From: a virus
Reading direction: 5' to 3' (one strand)
Length of the DNA: 32,384 nt
IMG/VR virus record: IMGVR_UViG_3300043773_001481
Location: 1-32,384 of that record
This document shows, piece after piece, positions 16,246-23,512 of this stretch. Numbering within the stretch: the stretch's first letter is position 1; every line of letters begins with the position of its first letter. The position numbers were made by a program, and so were the translations under genes. The notes under the pieces were generated by a model that saw only the letters and a list, made by a program, of their open reading frames with translations, did not search any database and was not told where the DNA came from.

Positions 16246-16743
16246 ATGGCAGGCGAGCGGAAAGTCGCGTTCACCGAGGACGCCGCTCGCCGGGTGGCGG
16301 CTGCGACGGTGGCCTACGAGCGCGGCAACCGCGACATGCCGCCGATCAAGTTCCGCCAGGCCAGCGGCGACGACGGCGACCCGATCCGGCTTTGCAGGAC
16401 ATCTGCGGTCTGGGCCAAGGGCACGTCGGTCACGCTGAACGTGTGGGAGGAAGGCACACCGCCTGGCGAGACGCAGTCGACGGGCCAGACAGTCGAGGCC
16501 GTCAACAAGATTGGCGACGTTGCCGACGGCGCGTTCGTCCATGTGGCCCTGGCCCAGAATGGCATCTGGTATCTGATCGAGGCGGAGGACCAGGTCACGG
16601 AGGGGTGCCACGCTCCGTCGATCGGAGGCCGCGACCTGACGCAGATCCCGGACTACGACGCCGCCAAAACCCAGGCGCTGATCCACGAGGCCGGATGCCT
16701 GAAGTGGCTCGACATCGAGGACTGCCCGACGGGGGGGAGTTGA
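16246..16743 (+). CDS. hypothetical virion protein
   Basis: A 165-residue protein of unknown function in the tail-tip cluster, 3 nt after its neighbour. Its N-terminal FTEDAARRVAAATVAYERGNRD is helical; the middle (TSVTLNVWEEGTPPGETQSTGQTVEAVNKIGDVADGAFVHVALAQNGIWYLIEAE) is a likely beta domain, and the C-terminus has several Cys (GCHAP, GCLKWLDIEDCP). A structural role in the tail tip is suggested by place alone. Confidence 0.5.
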   Translation: MAGERKVAFTEDAARRVAAATVAYERGNRDMPPIKFRQASGDDGDPIRLCRTSAVWAKGTSVTLNVWEEGTPPGETQSTGQTVEAVNKIGDVADGAFVHVALAQNGIWYLIEAEDQVTEGCHAPSIGGRDLTQIPDYDAAKTQALIHEAGCLKWLDIEDCPTGGS

Positions 16744-17661
16744 ATGGCGATCGTCAGGAGTGACGGAAAGCTGATCCTGCGCAGCGGCAAGCTCGGCAGC
16801 GGCCAGTCGTGCTGCTGCGGTGGTGAACAGTGCGACCCGTGCAGCCAATACACCTCGTTCCCGGTGATCCCGTTCCCATATGCTCGCATGGTCGGAACGT
16901 GGAATACCGGTGGCGGCCCGGTTGAGTTCGACTGGCTGGCACCTGCTGGGCAGATATACACCGGCTACCTAAACAGGAACTGGGAAAACATCTCACGCCC
17001 CGGTCTGGCTTATCTCGCCCCGGATGTCCACGTCAACGCTACGCTGTGGCGGTGGGACGGCACGACAGAAACGTGCAACACCTACGTTGAAAATGAAGTC
17101 GAGGAGGGGGAGGTTCCGGCGTTGCGGACATGCGGCGGTGCCGCCTGTGCGGCGTGGTTTTACCAAGACGGCGTGAACGCTGTGATGAGTGTGCGAGAGT
17201 ACCAGACGCTGATCGACAACCCGCCGCCGAGTGATAACCAGTGGTACATATTCCTGTGGATTGAGGCCGCAATCGACGACACGCTTGCGTGGTACTGGGC
17301 GTGGATGCCGTTCTGCACGCAAACCTGCGGCAATGTGTCGCTGTCGTCCGGTGGAGCGATTCAGGTATTCAACATCGACACGTTCACACTAACGTGCGAA
17401 CTGGGCCAGCCGTGCTGCACAGGTGACGCCGAGTATCCGGTATTTGAACTGCGGTCGCTGTGCGGCGGTCACGACAGCGTGGACTACCAGGCCCAACAAT
17501 CCGCGACTGACTTCCCGCCCTGTCTCGGTGCGTGCTGCTACAACAACGGCGAGGTCGATGTGTGCGGTGACATGATGAGTCTCGCCCAGTGCAACGCGCT
17601 AGGCGGCACATGGCACAGCGGACAGTCCTGCGCCGATGACCCGTGCAATCTGTTCCCATGA
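16744..17661 (+). CDS. Cys-rich tail-region protein, planctomycete-type C-terminal motif
   Basis: A 305-residue protein with about twenty Cys. It begins with a basic strand segment and CCCGGEQCDPC, then a soluble beta-rich region with many aromatic residues. The end, GACCYNNGEVDVCGDMMSLAQCNALGG followed by TWHSGQSCADDPC, is a Cys-rich module with GACC...C...C...GG.W...C...C spacing that is frequent in extracellular planctomycete proteins. Its base composition is visibly less G+C rich than the flanking genes, which fits separate acquisition. It starts 1 nt after the previous gene's stop and overlaps the next by ATGA. Possible role: receptor contact. Confidence 0.65.
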   Translation: MAIVRSDGKLILRSGKLGSGQSCCCGGEQCDPCSQYTSFPVIPFPYARMVGTWNTGGGPVEFDWLAPAGQIYTGYLNRNWENISRPGLAYLAPDVHVNATLWRWDGTTETCNTYVENEVEEGEVPALRTCGGAACAAWFYQDGVNAVMSVREYQTLIDNPPPSDNQWYIFLWIEAAIDDTLAWYWAWMPFCTQTCGNVSLSSGGAIQVFNIDTFTLTCELGQPCCTGDAEYPVFELRSLCGGHDSVDYQAQQSATDFPPCLGACCYNNGEVDVCGDMMSLAQCNALGGTWHSGQSCADDPCNLFP

Positions 17662-18050
17662 TTACCGGCTTGCGATCACAGTTTGAGGCTCGCTGCCTCC
17701 AGCGTGGCACCACGCTCGACGCGGTGCGGGCGTGCATCGTCGCGGAGGACGGCGACACGATCACGGTGGACGAGACGCATCCCGCGTATCCTCGCCCCAC
17801 GCTGGCGCAGAAGGCCGCGAACTTCGCCGCCTCGGCTGCGGCGCACGTCGCGGCAGGGATGCCGCAGGCCAGCGAGTCCGAGCGAGAGCGTCGTTTCGCG
17901 ATCTGCCAGGGCTGCGAGCATTACGACGGGCGGGCCTGCACGCAGTGCGGATGCCCAATCGTCAGGGAGCAGCGTTGGGTCTCGAAACTGGCGTGGGCAG
18001 GCGAATCCTGCCCGGTGGGCAAGTGGGGGGCGGAGGCGGCGGCTGATTGA
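17658..18050 (+). CDS. small zinc-binding protein
   Basis: A 130-residue protein whose C-terminal half has a likely zinc site: CQGCEHYDGRACTQCGCP followed later by ESCPVGKW. The N-terminal part contains LDAVRACIVAEDGDTITVDETHPAYPRPTLAQKAANF. Related small phage proteins with this Cys pattern are common beside tail genes; their function is not known to me. It is coupled to the Cys-rich gene by ATGA. Confidence 0.65.
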   Translation: MITGLRSQFEARCLQRGTTLDAVRACIVAEDGDTITVDETHPAYPRPTLAQKAANFAASAAAHVAAGMPQASESERERRFAICQGCEHYDGRACTQCGCPIVREQRWVSKLAWAGESCPVGKWGAEAAAD

Positions 18051-18102
18051 CTCAGGCCAGCCGCCGCCCACACTGGCCCGGAACACCACCCAGGAGGCAC
18101 GG

Positions 18103-19104
18103 ATGCCAACCGGAGGAGATCCCCTCACCGCCGCCGCCCGGCGGATCGTCCGCGAGAACCCGGACCACCCGGCCCGCGGCCTCGCCAGGATGCTGGCGAA
18201 CGAGTCCCGCGGTGCCCTGACGATCGAGCAGGCACGCAAACGGATCATGCGGCAGCTTGGGACCAACGGCAAGCAGTCCCGCCGCGACATGAAGCACATC
18301 AACCGGCCGCCTCGCATGGCCGGCGTCGATTACCGGCTCGTGCCAACGTCCGCGGAACCGTGGACGCCGCACATCCTCGAGGTGACCGGCCGCGTCGGCA
18401 TCCTCTCCGACGTTCACGTCCCATACCACGACGAGGTGGCCGTCCTCGCGGCCGTCCGGCACCTGGCCGAGCTGGGCCTCGACGCCCTGCTCCTGAACGG
18501 CGACATCGGTGACTTCTATGCGCTCTCGCGTTGGATCAAGGATCCGCGACAGAGAGACTTCTCAGGCGAGCTGGAGGCCCAGCGGCAGTTCGTCGGCTGG
18601 ATTCGCGAGACGTTCCCAGACATTCCGATCGTGTACAAGGCGGGCAACCACGAGGAACGCTGGCAGCACTACATCTGGCAGCACGCCCCCGAGCTGTCGA
18701 AGGACAAGCTGAGCAGCCTCCAGGCCTGGCTGTATCTGGACAAACACGACATCACGCTCGTCGAGGACGGCCGGCCGGTGATGCTGGGCCAGCTCCCGGT
18801 CCTGCACGGGCACGAGCTGCAGCGTGGCGTTGCGGCCCCGGTCAACCCGGCCCGCGGGGCCTTCATGCGAACACACCACACCACGCTCGTCGGCCACTCG
18901 CACCGCTCCAGCACGCATGCCGAAAGCGACATGTGGCACGCCGAGACCACGACCTGGTCGACCGGCTGCCTGTGCGACCTGACGCCGGCATACGCCAGGA
19001 TCAACTCGTGGAACCACGGGTTCGCGGTCGTGACCGTCCACGAGGGCGGCGAGTTCGACGTTCAGAACTTCCGGATCGCGAACGGCAAGGTGAGGGCGTC
19101 GTGA
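18103..19104 (+). CDS. metallophosphoesterase
   Basis: A 333-residue calcineurin-like phosphoesterase. Residues 1-70 are a basic N-terminal helix-rich domain with an ARRIVRENPDHPARGLARMLANE segment that could bind DNA. The catalytic domain has all expected motifs: SDVH (Asp103, His105), NGD (Asp134), GNHE (residues 181-184), HGHE (residues 235-238) and GHSH (residues 264-267), which hold two metal ions. The substrate is unknown: nucleotides or nucleic acid ends are likely. The start has a strong AGGAGG (18091-18097 region). Confidence 0.9.
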   Translation: MPTGGDPLTAAARRIVRENPDHPARGLARMLANESRGALTIEQARKRIMRQLGTNGKQSRRDMKHINRPPRMAGVDYRLVPTSAEPWTPHILEVTGRVGILSDVHVPYHDEVAVLAAVRHLAELGLDALLLNGDIGDFYALSRWIKDPRQRDFSGELEAQRQFVGWIRETFPDIPIVYKAGNHEERWQHYIWQHAPELSKDKLSSLQAWLYLDKHDITLVEDGRPVMLGQLPVLHGHELQRGVAAPVNPARGAFMRTHHTTLVGHSHRSSTHAESDMWHAETTTWSTGCLCDLTPAYARINSWNHGFAVVTVHEGGEFDVQNFRIANGKVRAS

Positions 19105-19610
19105 TGCACTGGCTCACCGAGGACGAGCTGCGGGAGGCAGAGCAGCGGGCGCGCCAGTTCTCCGGCGCGTATACGGGCACGAGTGGCACGCTCGCCGGGC
19201 TTCTGATCCACACCATAAACATGATTCGCCACTACCAGGAGGCAGACGAAGTGAAGGCGCAGGAAGGGTCGAGCGTGCGATTCGCCACTGGGGCCGTGAG
19301 GTCGAGCGATGCGGAGGCGACCAGGTACGACCTGATCTCACCGATCGGCCTCGAGGCGGTCGCCCGCACGTGTGCGGAGGGGGCGGCGAAATACTCGGAC
19401 TTCAACTGGGAGCGTGGGATGCCGGTCCACGATCTGCTGAACCACGCCCTCCGCCACGTCTACAAGTACCTGGCCGGAGACCGCTCCGAGGACCATCTGC
19501 CGCATGCGGCCTGGGGGCTGCTGGCCGCGATCCACTCCGAGGCCCTGTGGCCGGAGCTGAACGACGGGACGCTCCGCGGTCCGGGCTGCCGGGCTCCGGA
19601 CGCCCAATGA
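19104..19610 (+). CDS. dATP/dGTP diphosphohydrolase-like protein
   Basis: A 168-residue protein. Its second half matches the phage MazZ/DUF5664 family (dATP/dGTP diphosphohydrolase N-terminal domain): YDLISPIGLEAVARTCAEGAAKYSDFNWERGMPVHDLLNHALRHVYKYLAG and DHLPHAAWGLLAAIHSE, with metal-binding acidic and His residues typical of all-alpha pyrophosphohydrolases. In phage S-2L the relative serves 2-aminoadenine DNA synthesis; no PurZ is visible here, so a role in nucleotide pool control is more likely. It overlaps the phosphoesterase gene by 1 nt. Confidence 0.75.
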   Translation: MHWLTEDELREAEQRARQFSGAYTGTSGTLAGLLIHTINMIRHYQEADEVKAQEGSSVRFATGAVRSSDAEATRYDLISPIGLEAVARTCAEGAAKYSDFNWERGMPVHDLLNHALRHVYKYLAGDRSEDHLPHAAWGLLAAIHSEALWPELNDGTLRGPGCRAPDAQ

Positions 19611-19616
19611 CATACT

Positions 19617-20489
19617 TCAAGCAGGCGGCCGCAGCTCACGTGGGGCCGGGATGCCGGTCCCGGTGAGCGTCTGGTCTTCGTAGCTGGCCCGAAAGACGGC
19701 TGGCGTGTTCCCCAGGTGCCGGTGGCCGAGGCCGCGGGCCTGTAGTTCGACATCGGTGCCGCTGCCCCTGCGGATCCATTTCCAGGTGCCGGGCCTGACC
19801 CCGGCCTTCGCCACGAGCCGCGTCACTTGGTCCCTGAAGGTCTCCGGGCTTGTGGGCCACGGACATACCAGCCTTCGCGGACAGGCCTCCAGGGAGGCCC
19901 GCAGGGCCTCCAGCGTTGACGGAGACAGGCGGAAGGCAGACACCTTGGCGGTCTTACTCTGCGACAGCGTGCAAGCCCCGTCGGGTCCGATCTGGTCTAT
20001 CCGCAGCGTGACAAGATCGCCCCAGCGGATTCCGGAATCCCACGCCACTCGGATCGCGAGATCCCACCAGACCGCCCGCCGCAGCCCGCAGCGATGCCAG
20101 CGAGGTAGTTTGGCCGCCGCCGCCATGAGCCTCTCGACCTCCTCCTTCGTCCAGGCCACGACCACCAGCTCCGGCAGTCGGACACGTCGGACGCGGCGGG
20201 AGCGTGGCTCATCGCACAGGCCTTCATCGGAGGCCGCCCTCCAGAGTGCCAGGATTGCCTGTTTCTTGGCCCGCACGGTGTGGGGGGCCACGGTGGCCGA
20301 GTAGGCCTGTAGCCATTCCGATGCCAGCCGCTCGTCAAGTTCGTCGAGACGAACGGGCTTTCCTGCCCAGCGGTCAATGAGGTTGACGGCAATTTGGTAC
20401 TGCCGTACCGTCCCGCCCCGAATGTCTCGCTGGAGCTGGTATTCCTCGAGGTATTCGCGCAGGGTTTCGGGTCGTGCTCGTCGAATCAT
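19617..20489 (-). CDS. int: tyrosine recombinase (integrase)
   Basis: A 290-residue tyrosine recombinase, the only minus-strand gene. The N-terminal SAM-like core-binding domain (residues about 10-90, ending TVRAKKQAILALWRAASDEGL) precedes the catalytic domain with Arg155 in GIRWGDLVTL, a Lys near 179-182, Arg240, His258 in LGHRHLGN and the nucleophile Tyr270 in RASYED. The usual His of HxxR is replaced by Lys237 in KWIR. It integrates or excises the phage with the attachment core at 20611-20660. The next gene in the other direction is the excisionase-like protein at 20756. Confidence 0.85.
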   Translation of the reverse strand: MIRRARPETLREYLEEYQLQRDIRGGTVRQYQIAVNLIDRWAGKPVRLDELDERLASEWLQAYSATVAPHTVRAKKQAILALWRAASDEGLCDEPRSRRVRRVRLPELVVVAWTKEEVERLMAAAAKLPRWHRCGLRRAVWWDLAIRVAWDSGIRWGDLVTLRIDQIGPDGACTLSQSKTAKVSAFRLSPSTLEALRASLEACPRRLVCPWPTSPETFRDQVTRLVAKAGVRPGTWKWIRRGSGTDVELQARGLGHRHLGNTPAVFRASYEDQTLTGTGIPAPRELRPPA

Positions 20490-20610
20490 GGTAGCGCTCC
20501 AACGTAGGGCGCTCCGTGCCCGCGAGCGTGCCGACTCCCGGCACGGTTGGTGGTCTCAATCAAAAATCTTTCCGCACCACCATTACAGGCGGCTTAACCC
20601 CTCACGTAAG

Positions 20611-20660
20611 GCATCGGTCTACGGAACCGAAGGTTGCTGGTTCGAGCCCAGCGGGGTGTA
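20611..20660 (+). other. attachment core (attP): 3' part of tRNA-Arg(ACG)
   Basis: This segment has the 3' portion of a tRNA: anticodon stem TCGGT (20614-20618) with ACCGA (20626-20630), loop CTACGGA with anticodon ACG (20621-20623), T arm GCTGG (20636-20640) with CCAGC (20648-20652) and loop TTCGAGC, then GGGGTGT of the acceptor and an A. No D arm or 5' acceptor strand is present. Phages that enter tRNA genes carry exactly such a 3' copy. It lies about 120 nt from the integrase start. Confidence 0.75.
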
Positions 20661-20755
20661 TTCGGCCCTGGTCAACGCTACGCGTGGGCCGGGGGCGAAG
20701 GCAAATACGGGCGGCCTGTTGATTCGGGCCGCCCGCAAAATACGCTCCGGAGGCT

Positions 20756-21001
20756 ATGGACATGGTGATCGAGCCGAAGACGGGCCGGAAACTGGTGACT
20801 CCTCGCGAGGCCGCCAAGGTGTTCGGCTGCGACGACAGCTACTTCCGGAAGCTGGCGCTGTCGGGCGAGCTGAATCGAAAAGTGGAATCCCCTAGGCGGG
20901 TGTTCTACTATCTGGACGAGGTGGAGCGCCTGAGCAAGGAAAAGGCCAGGGCCAGAACGAAGCGCGGCGGGCGGCCCCGGAAGGGAGTCTCGGCAGCCTG
21001 A
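20756..21001 (+). CDS. excisionase-like HTH protein
   Basis: An 81-residue protein, basic, with an MerR/excisionase-type winged helix: TPREAAKVFGCDDSYFRKLALSGELNRKVESPRRVFYYLDEVERL (about residues 14-59), followed by a Lys/Arg-rich tail RTKRGGRPRKG. It is divergent from the integrase and starts after GGAGG at about 6-nt spacing. This is the usual place for a recombination directionality factor, though an early transcription regulator is equally possible. Confidence 0.65.
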   Translation: MDMVIEPKTGRKLVTPREAAKVFGCDDSYFRKLALSGELNRKVESPRRVFYYLDEVERLSKEKARARTKRGGRPRKGVSAA

Positions 21002-21023
21002 CCAGAACAGTCTGGAGGTTGTC

Positions 21024-21335
21024 ATGCTCGAGCTGCTGATCGAAGGGGGCCGCTACGCCGTCCGTGCCGGCGGCCTGGTTCTCGTCGCCGGCGTGTCCGT
21101 GTTCCTCCTGTTCGCCAGCCTGTTCGGCCAGAAGCCGAGCGGGCTCGTCGCGGCCTCGTCCGTGCTGGCGATCGCAGCCGCCGCGTTGTCCTGGCCGCGG
21201 CTGCCGAAGGCCTGGCGAGCCGATCCGCCGACCGACCGCCAGCTCGCCTACGCTGAGCAGCTCGGCCTCGTTGTGCCGGAGGGCGTCACGAAGGGCCAGC
21301 TCTCCGACATGATCTCCCAGGCAACCGGACGCTAG
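21024..21335 (+). CDS. small membrane protein with SAP-like end
   Basis: A 103-residue protein with two membrane segments (LVLVAGVSVFLLFASLFG and AASSVLAIAAAALSW) and a C-terminal soluble part PTDRQLAYAEQLGLVVPEGVTKGQLSDMISQAT. The soluble part resembles the short helix-turn modules of the RQLAYAExLGI type seen in some host and phage proteins. A role in superinfection exclusion or membrane signalling is guesswork. Confidence 0.6.
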   Translation: MLELLIEGGRYAVRAGGLVLVAGVSVFLLFASLFGQKPSGLVAASSVLAIAAAALSWPRLPKAWRADPPTDRQLAYAEQLGLVVPEGVTKGQLSDMISQATGR

Positions 21336-21383
21336 CACCGCCGGCGGCCGCAGATCCCCCGCATTTCTCGCGGGAAACGACCC

Positions 21384-21402
21384 CTCCAAAAAAATGTTGG
21401 AG
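21384..21402 (+). promoter_or_regulatory. short hairpin in intergenic region
   Basis: CTCCAA (21384-21389) pairs with TTGGAG (21397-21402) around a 7-nt loop of mostly A. Just before it, CCCGC and GCGGG can pair around a 7-nt loop near 21359-21374. The 21336-21496 stretch contains no convincing gene, so these small hairpins may limit transcription out of the preceding gene. Confidence 0.3.
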
Positions 21403-21496
21403 CTGGGCTTGTGCAATTCACGATCAGTTGACTACCTTCCGCGTCACGTCATGGATGACTTCGACGCTCGAAGTGATTCAGTGCATGGAGGCACAA

Positions 21497-21568
21497 ATGA
21501 ACGTCACGGTCTGGATCGAATTGGCCCTTGTCCTTCTGCGTGTTCTCTCCGCCGGCCTCGCCGGCTGA
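21497..21568 (+). CDS. very small membrane peptide
   Basis: A 23-residue reading frame, NVTVWIELALVLLRVLSAGLAG after the Met, which is one hydrophobic helix. GGAGG at 21487-21491 lies 5 nt upstream, a proper ribosome binding site. Codons end shortly after with TGA. Tiny membrane peptides of this kind occur in phage early regions. Without conservation data the call is tentative. Confidence 0.35.
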   Translation: MNVTVWIELALVLLRVLSAGLAG

Positions 21569-21604
21569 TTTCACGCTCCACTATTCACGATCAGGAGACT
21601 TGGC

Positions 21605-21850
21605 ATGGATGCCAGCAATCGGATGCCTGGTGACGCGGAGGCCGCCGCGGCCGCCGCCGGGATGCAAGAGACCTACGGGCGGCGCGGCCTGCTGCCCAGC
21701 GTCGGCGACTCGGTCTGGTTCCAGCACGTGGTCGGGGCGTTTCCCCGCCCCGGCCGGATTCAGCAGTTCACCGACTTCGGGTCGCTCGTCGTCCGTGACG
21801 ACAGCGGCGTGAGCTACACGATCGAGGCCTCGCAGCTCGCGGAGTTTTGA
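21605..21850 (+). CDS. small hypothetical protein
   Basis: An 81-residue protein with an Ala-rich helical start (DAEAAAAAAGMQETYGRRG) and a beta-rich end (LLPSVGDSVWFQHVVGAFPRPGRIQQFTDFGSLVVRDDSGVSYTIEASQLAEF) resembling a small SH3-like or TUDOR-like barrel. AGGAG lies upstream. Its role is unknown; it sits in a series of small early genes with minimal spacing. Confidence 0.55.
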   Translation: MDASNRMPGDAEAAAAAAGMQETYGRRGLLPSVGDSVWFQHVVGAFPRPGRIQQFTDFGSLVVRDDSGVSYTIEASQLAEF

Positions 21851-21853
21851 TCC

Positions 21854-22102
21854 ATGGCGAAGCCACGGTCCGCACATCACCGCGAGAAGGAGAAGGACGC
21901 ATGGGTCCGCCGGCGGGCGGATGCCCTGCGGCGACTGTCCGGCCCCGGCCGCGTGCTGGAGCGGCTAATCGCCGACATGACGCCGATCGGGATCAACACG
22001 TTCCACATTCGCGCCGGGGCCATCCTGGTCCTGCGGGCGAAGACAGCCCTCGACGAGTGGAGACCACTGGCCGAGGACGAAACGGGGGAGGCGTGGAGAT
22101 GA
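21854..22102 (+). CDS. small basic hypothetical protein
   Basis: An 82-residue protein, basic at the N-terminus (AKPRSAHHREKEKDAWVRRRADALRRL), then GPGRVLERLIADMTPIGINTFHIRAGAILVLRAKTALDEWRPL. No family is recognised. It starts 3 nt after the previous stop, and its own stop overlaps the next gene's ATGA, so it belongs to the same operon. Early regulatory function is possible but not shown. Confidence 0.55.
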   Translation: MAKPRSAHHREKEKDAWVRRRADALRRLSGPGRVLERLIADMTPIGINTFHIRAGAILVLRAKTALDEWRPLAEDETGEAWR

Positions 22103-22329
22103 GCATGGGAGTCGTAGATGGGTTGATCCTGGCCCTGCTGTCCGCCGCCGTGACGCTGTTCGTCGTCGCTGTCGCGGCCGTCGGCCTCGTCGCCATGAAG
22201 ATTCACGAGGAGCGGCGGGGCACGGATTGCCACGCCGCAGGATGCCGCCGGAGGCGGCCTGGGAAGGGATGCACGATCGAGCTGCGGGGGGCGGAGACCG
22301 CCCGCGGCGACACTCACTGGAGGGAATGA
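22099..22329 (+). CDS. small single-pass membrane protein
   Basis: A 76-residue protein with one clear membrane helix (LILALLSAAVTLFVVAVAAVGLVAM, residues about 9-33), then a basic, Cys-containing cytoplasmic end (HEERRGTDCHAAGCRRRRPGKGCTIE). It is linked to the gene before it by ATGA. It may be an early membrane-associated phage protein such as an exclusion factor; no family is recognised. Confidence 0.55.
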   Translation: MSMGVVDGLILALLSAAVTLFVVAVAAVGLVAMKIHEERRGTDCHAAGCRRRRPGKGCTIELRGAETARGDTHWRE

Positions 22330-22331
22330 CG

Positions 22332-23285
22332 ATGGCTCTGAAAATCACACGCGGCCGTCAGTGGTCGCCTGTTCGGTTCACGGTCTACGGCACCGAGGGG
22401 ATCGGGAAGTCCACGCTCGCGGCTCGGTTCCCGAACCCGCTGATCCTCGACACTGAGGACGGCACGCGGCATCTCGACGTGGCCCGCGTCCAGTGCCAGG
22501 ACTGGGCCACGCTCGAGGGCGCGATGCACGACCTGGCCCGCGACGCCCAGGGCTTCGAGACGGTCGTGATCGACTCGGCCGACTGGGCCGAGCGGCTGAT
22601 GATCGACCAGATCCTTCGCTCGACTGGCAAGAAGTCGATCGAGGACTTCGGCTTCGGCAAGGGCTACACGCTCGTGATGGAGCGAATGGCGAAGTTTCTG
22701 GCGCTGGCCGATTCGCTCGTCGCCCGCGGCCTGCATGTCGGCCTCGTGGCCCACGCAAAGGTCCAGCGGACGAGCCCGCCCGACATGCAGGACGGGTTTG
22801 ACCGCTACGAGCTGAAGCTCACCAAGCAAACAGCCCCGATTGTGAAGGAGTGGAGCGACCTCCTCCTGTTCTGCACCTACCGGACGAACATCGTCGAGGG
22901 GGCGGACGGCCGTAAGAAGGCCAGCGGCGGCAAGGAGCGGATCATGTACGCGGAGCGGTCCGCGGCCTGGGACGCGAAGAACCGATTCGGACTGCCGGCG
23001 TCGATGCCGATGTCAATCGACGCCCTGGCCCCGATCTTCGGCGAGTCGGCCAAGCCGGCCGCAACCAAGGCAGCGAAGCGGGCCGGGGCGGAGCTGGTCC
23101 AGTACGTCCGTCCGCTGATCGCGGAGGCACTGACCGTCAAGGATCTCGGCAAGCTCGTCGACGGCATCGAAGCCGCGCTCTACGAGGGCCGGCTGACTGA
23201 CGACGAGTGGAGCGACCTAACCGACGCCGCCAACGCCCGGCACGACGAGATCGAGCCGAGGGAGGCCGCAGATGCCGTGGCATGA
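22332..23285 (+). CDS. RecA-like ATPase (Sak4-type recombinase)
   Basis: A 317-residue P-loop protein. Walker A is GTEGIGKST at residues 20-28, Walker B is VVIDSAD with Asp81, and a histidine-containing HVGLVAHAKV follows near residue 135. The core matches phage Sak4-type single-strand annealing ATPases (AAA_24). The C-terminal 80 residues are helical. The ATG at 22332 has GGAGGG 7 nt upstream and is preferred over ATG 22326. In the family, action depends on a partner SSB, found here in the same operon at 23513. Confidence 0.85.
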   Translation: MALKITRGRQWSPVRFTVYGTEGIGKSTLAARFPNPLILDTEDGTRHLDVARVQCQDWATLEGAMHDLARDAQGFETVVIDSADWAERLMIDQILRSTGKKSIEDFGFGKGYTLVMERMAKFLALADSLVARGLHVGLVAHAKVQRTSPPDMQDGFDRYELKLTKQTAPIVKEWSDLLLFCTYRTNIVEGADGRKKASGGKERIMYAERSAAWDAKNRFGLPASMPMSIDALAPIFGESAKPAATKAAKRAGAELVQYVRPLIAEALTVKDLGKLVDGIEAALYEGRLTDDEWSDLTDAANARHDEIEPREAADAVA

Positions 23286-23511
23286 GGGCTGGCGGTCGAT
23301 TGGTGGCCGCACGAAGGAGGCTGGCTGGACGTGGGCCGAGTTCTCGGCCCGATGCCGTGGTGCCGGCGTTCGGATGGCAGCCGGCACCATGCGGAAGGTC
23401 CTCGATGAGGCAGGGCTGCGGGTGGCCGGCACGGCCAACGTCTACACGGAGAAGCACATTGAGGCGGTCGCGGCGTTCGCGGCTGCGAGGACGAAGGCGA
23501 AGGAGAGCTGA
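23272..23511 (+). CDS. small DNA-binding-like hypothetical protein
   Basis: A 79-residue protein, helical and basic, with GRTKEAGWTWAEFSARCRGAGVRMAAGTMRKVLDEAGL reading as helix-turn-helix-like. It overlaps the recombinase gene by 14 nt, with GGAGG in suitable position. No family is recognised; DNA binding is suggested by sequence pattern and place between recombinase and SSB-like genes. Confidence 0.55.
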   Translation: MPWHEGWRSIGGRTKEAGWTWAEFSARCRGAGVRMAAGTMRKVLDEAGLRVAGTANVYTEKHIEAVAAFAAARTKAKES

Positions 23512-23512
23512 C

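Noticed and set aside
20540-20660. Intact tRNA-Arg gene
   Set aside because: The D arm and 5' acceptor strand are missing upstream, so only the 3' half is present.
20602-20817. Minus-strand 71-codon frame
   Set aside because: Its C-terminal residues (HPAGLEPATFGSVDRC) are the well-known false translation of the antisense of a tRNA 3' half, which in fact supports the attachment core call.
21394-21633. 79-codon plus-strand frame
   Set aside because: Overlaps a smaller frame with a better ribosome binding site, and has no such site itself; mixed composition without domain signs.
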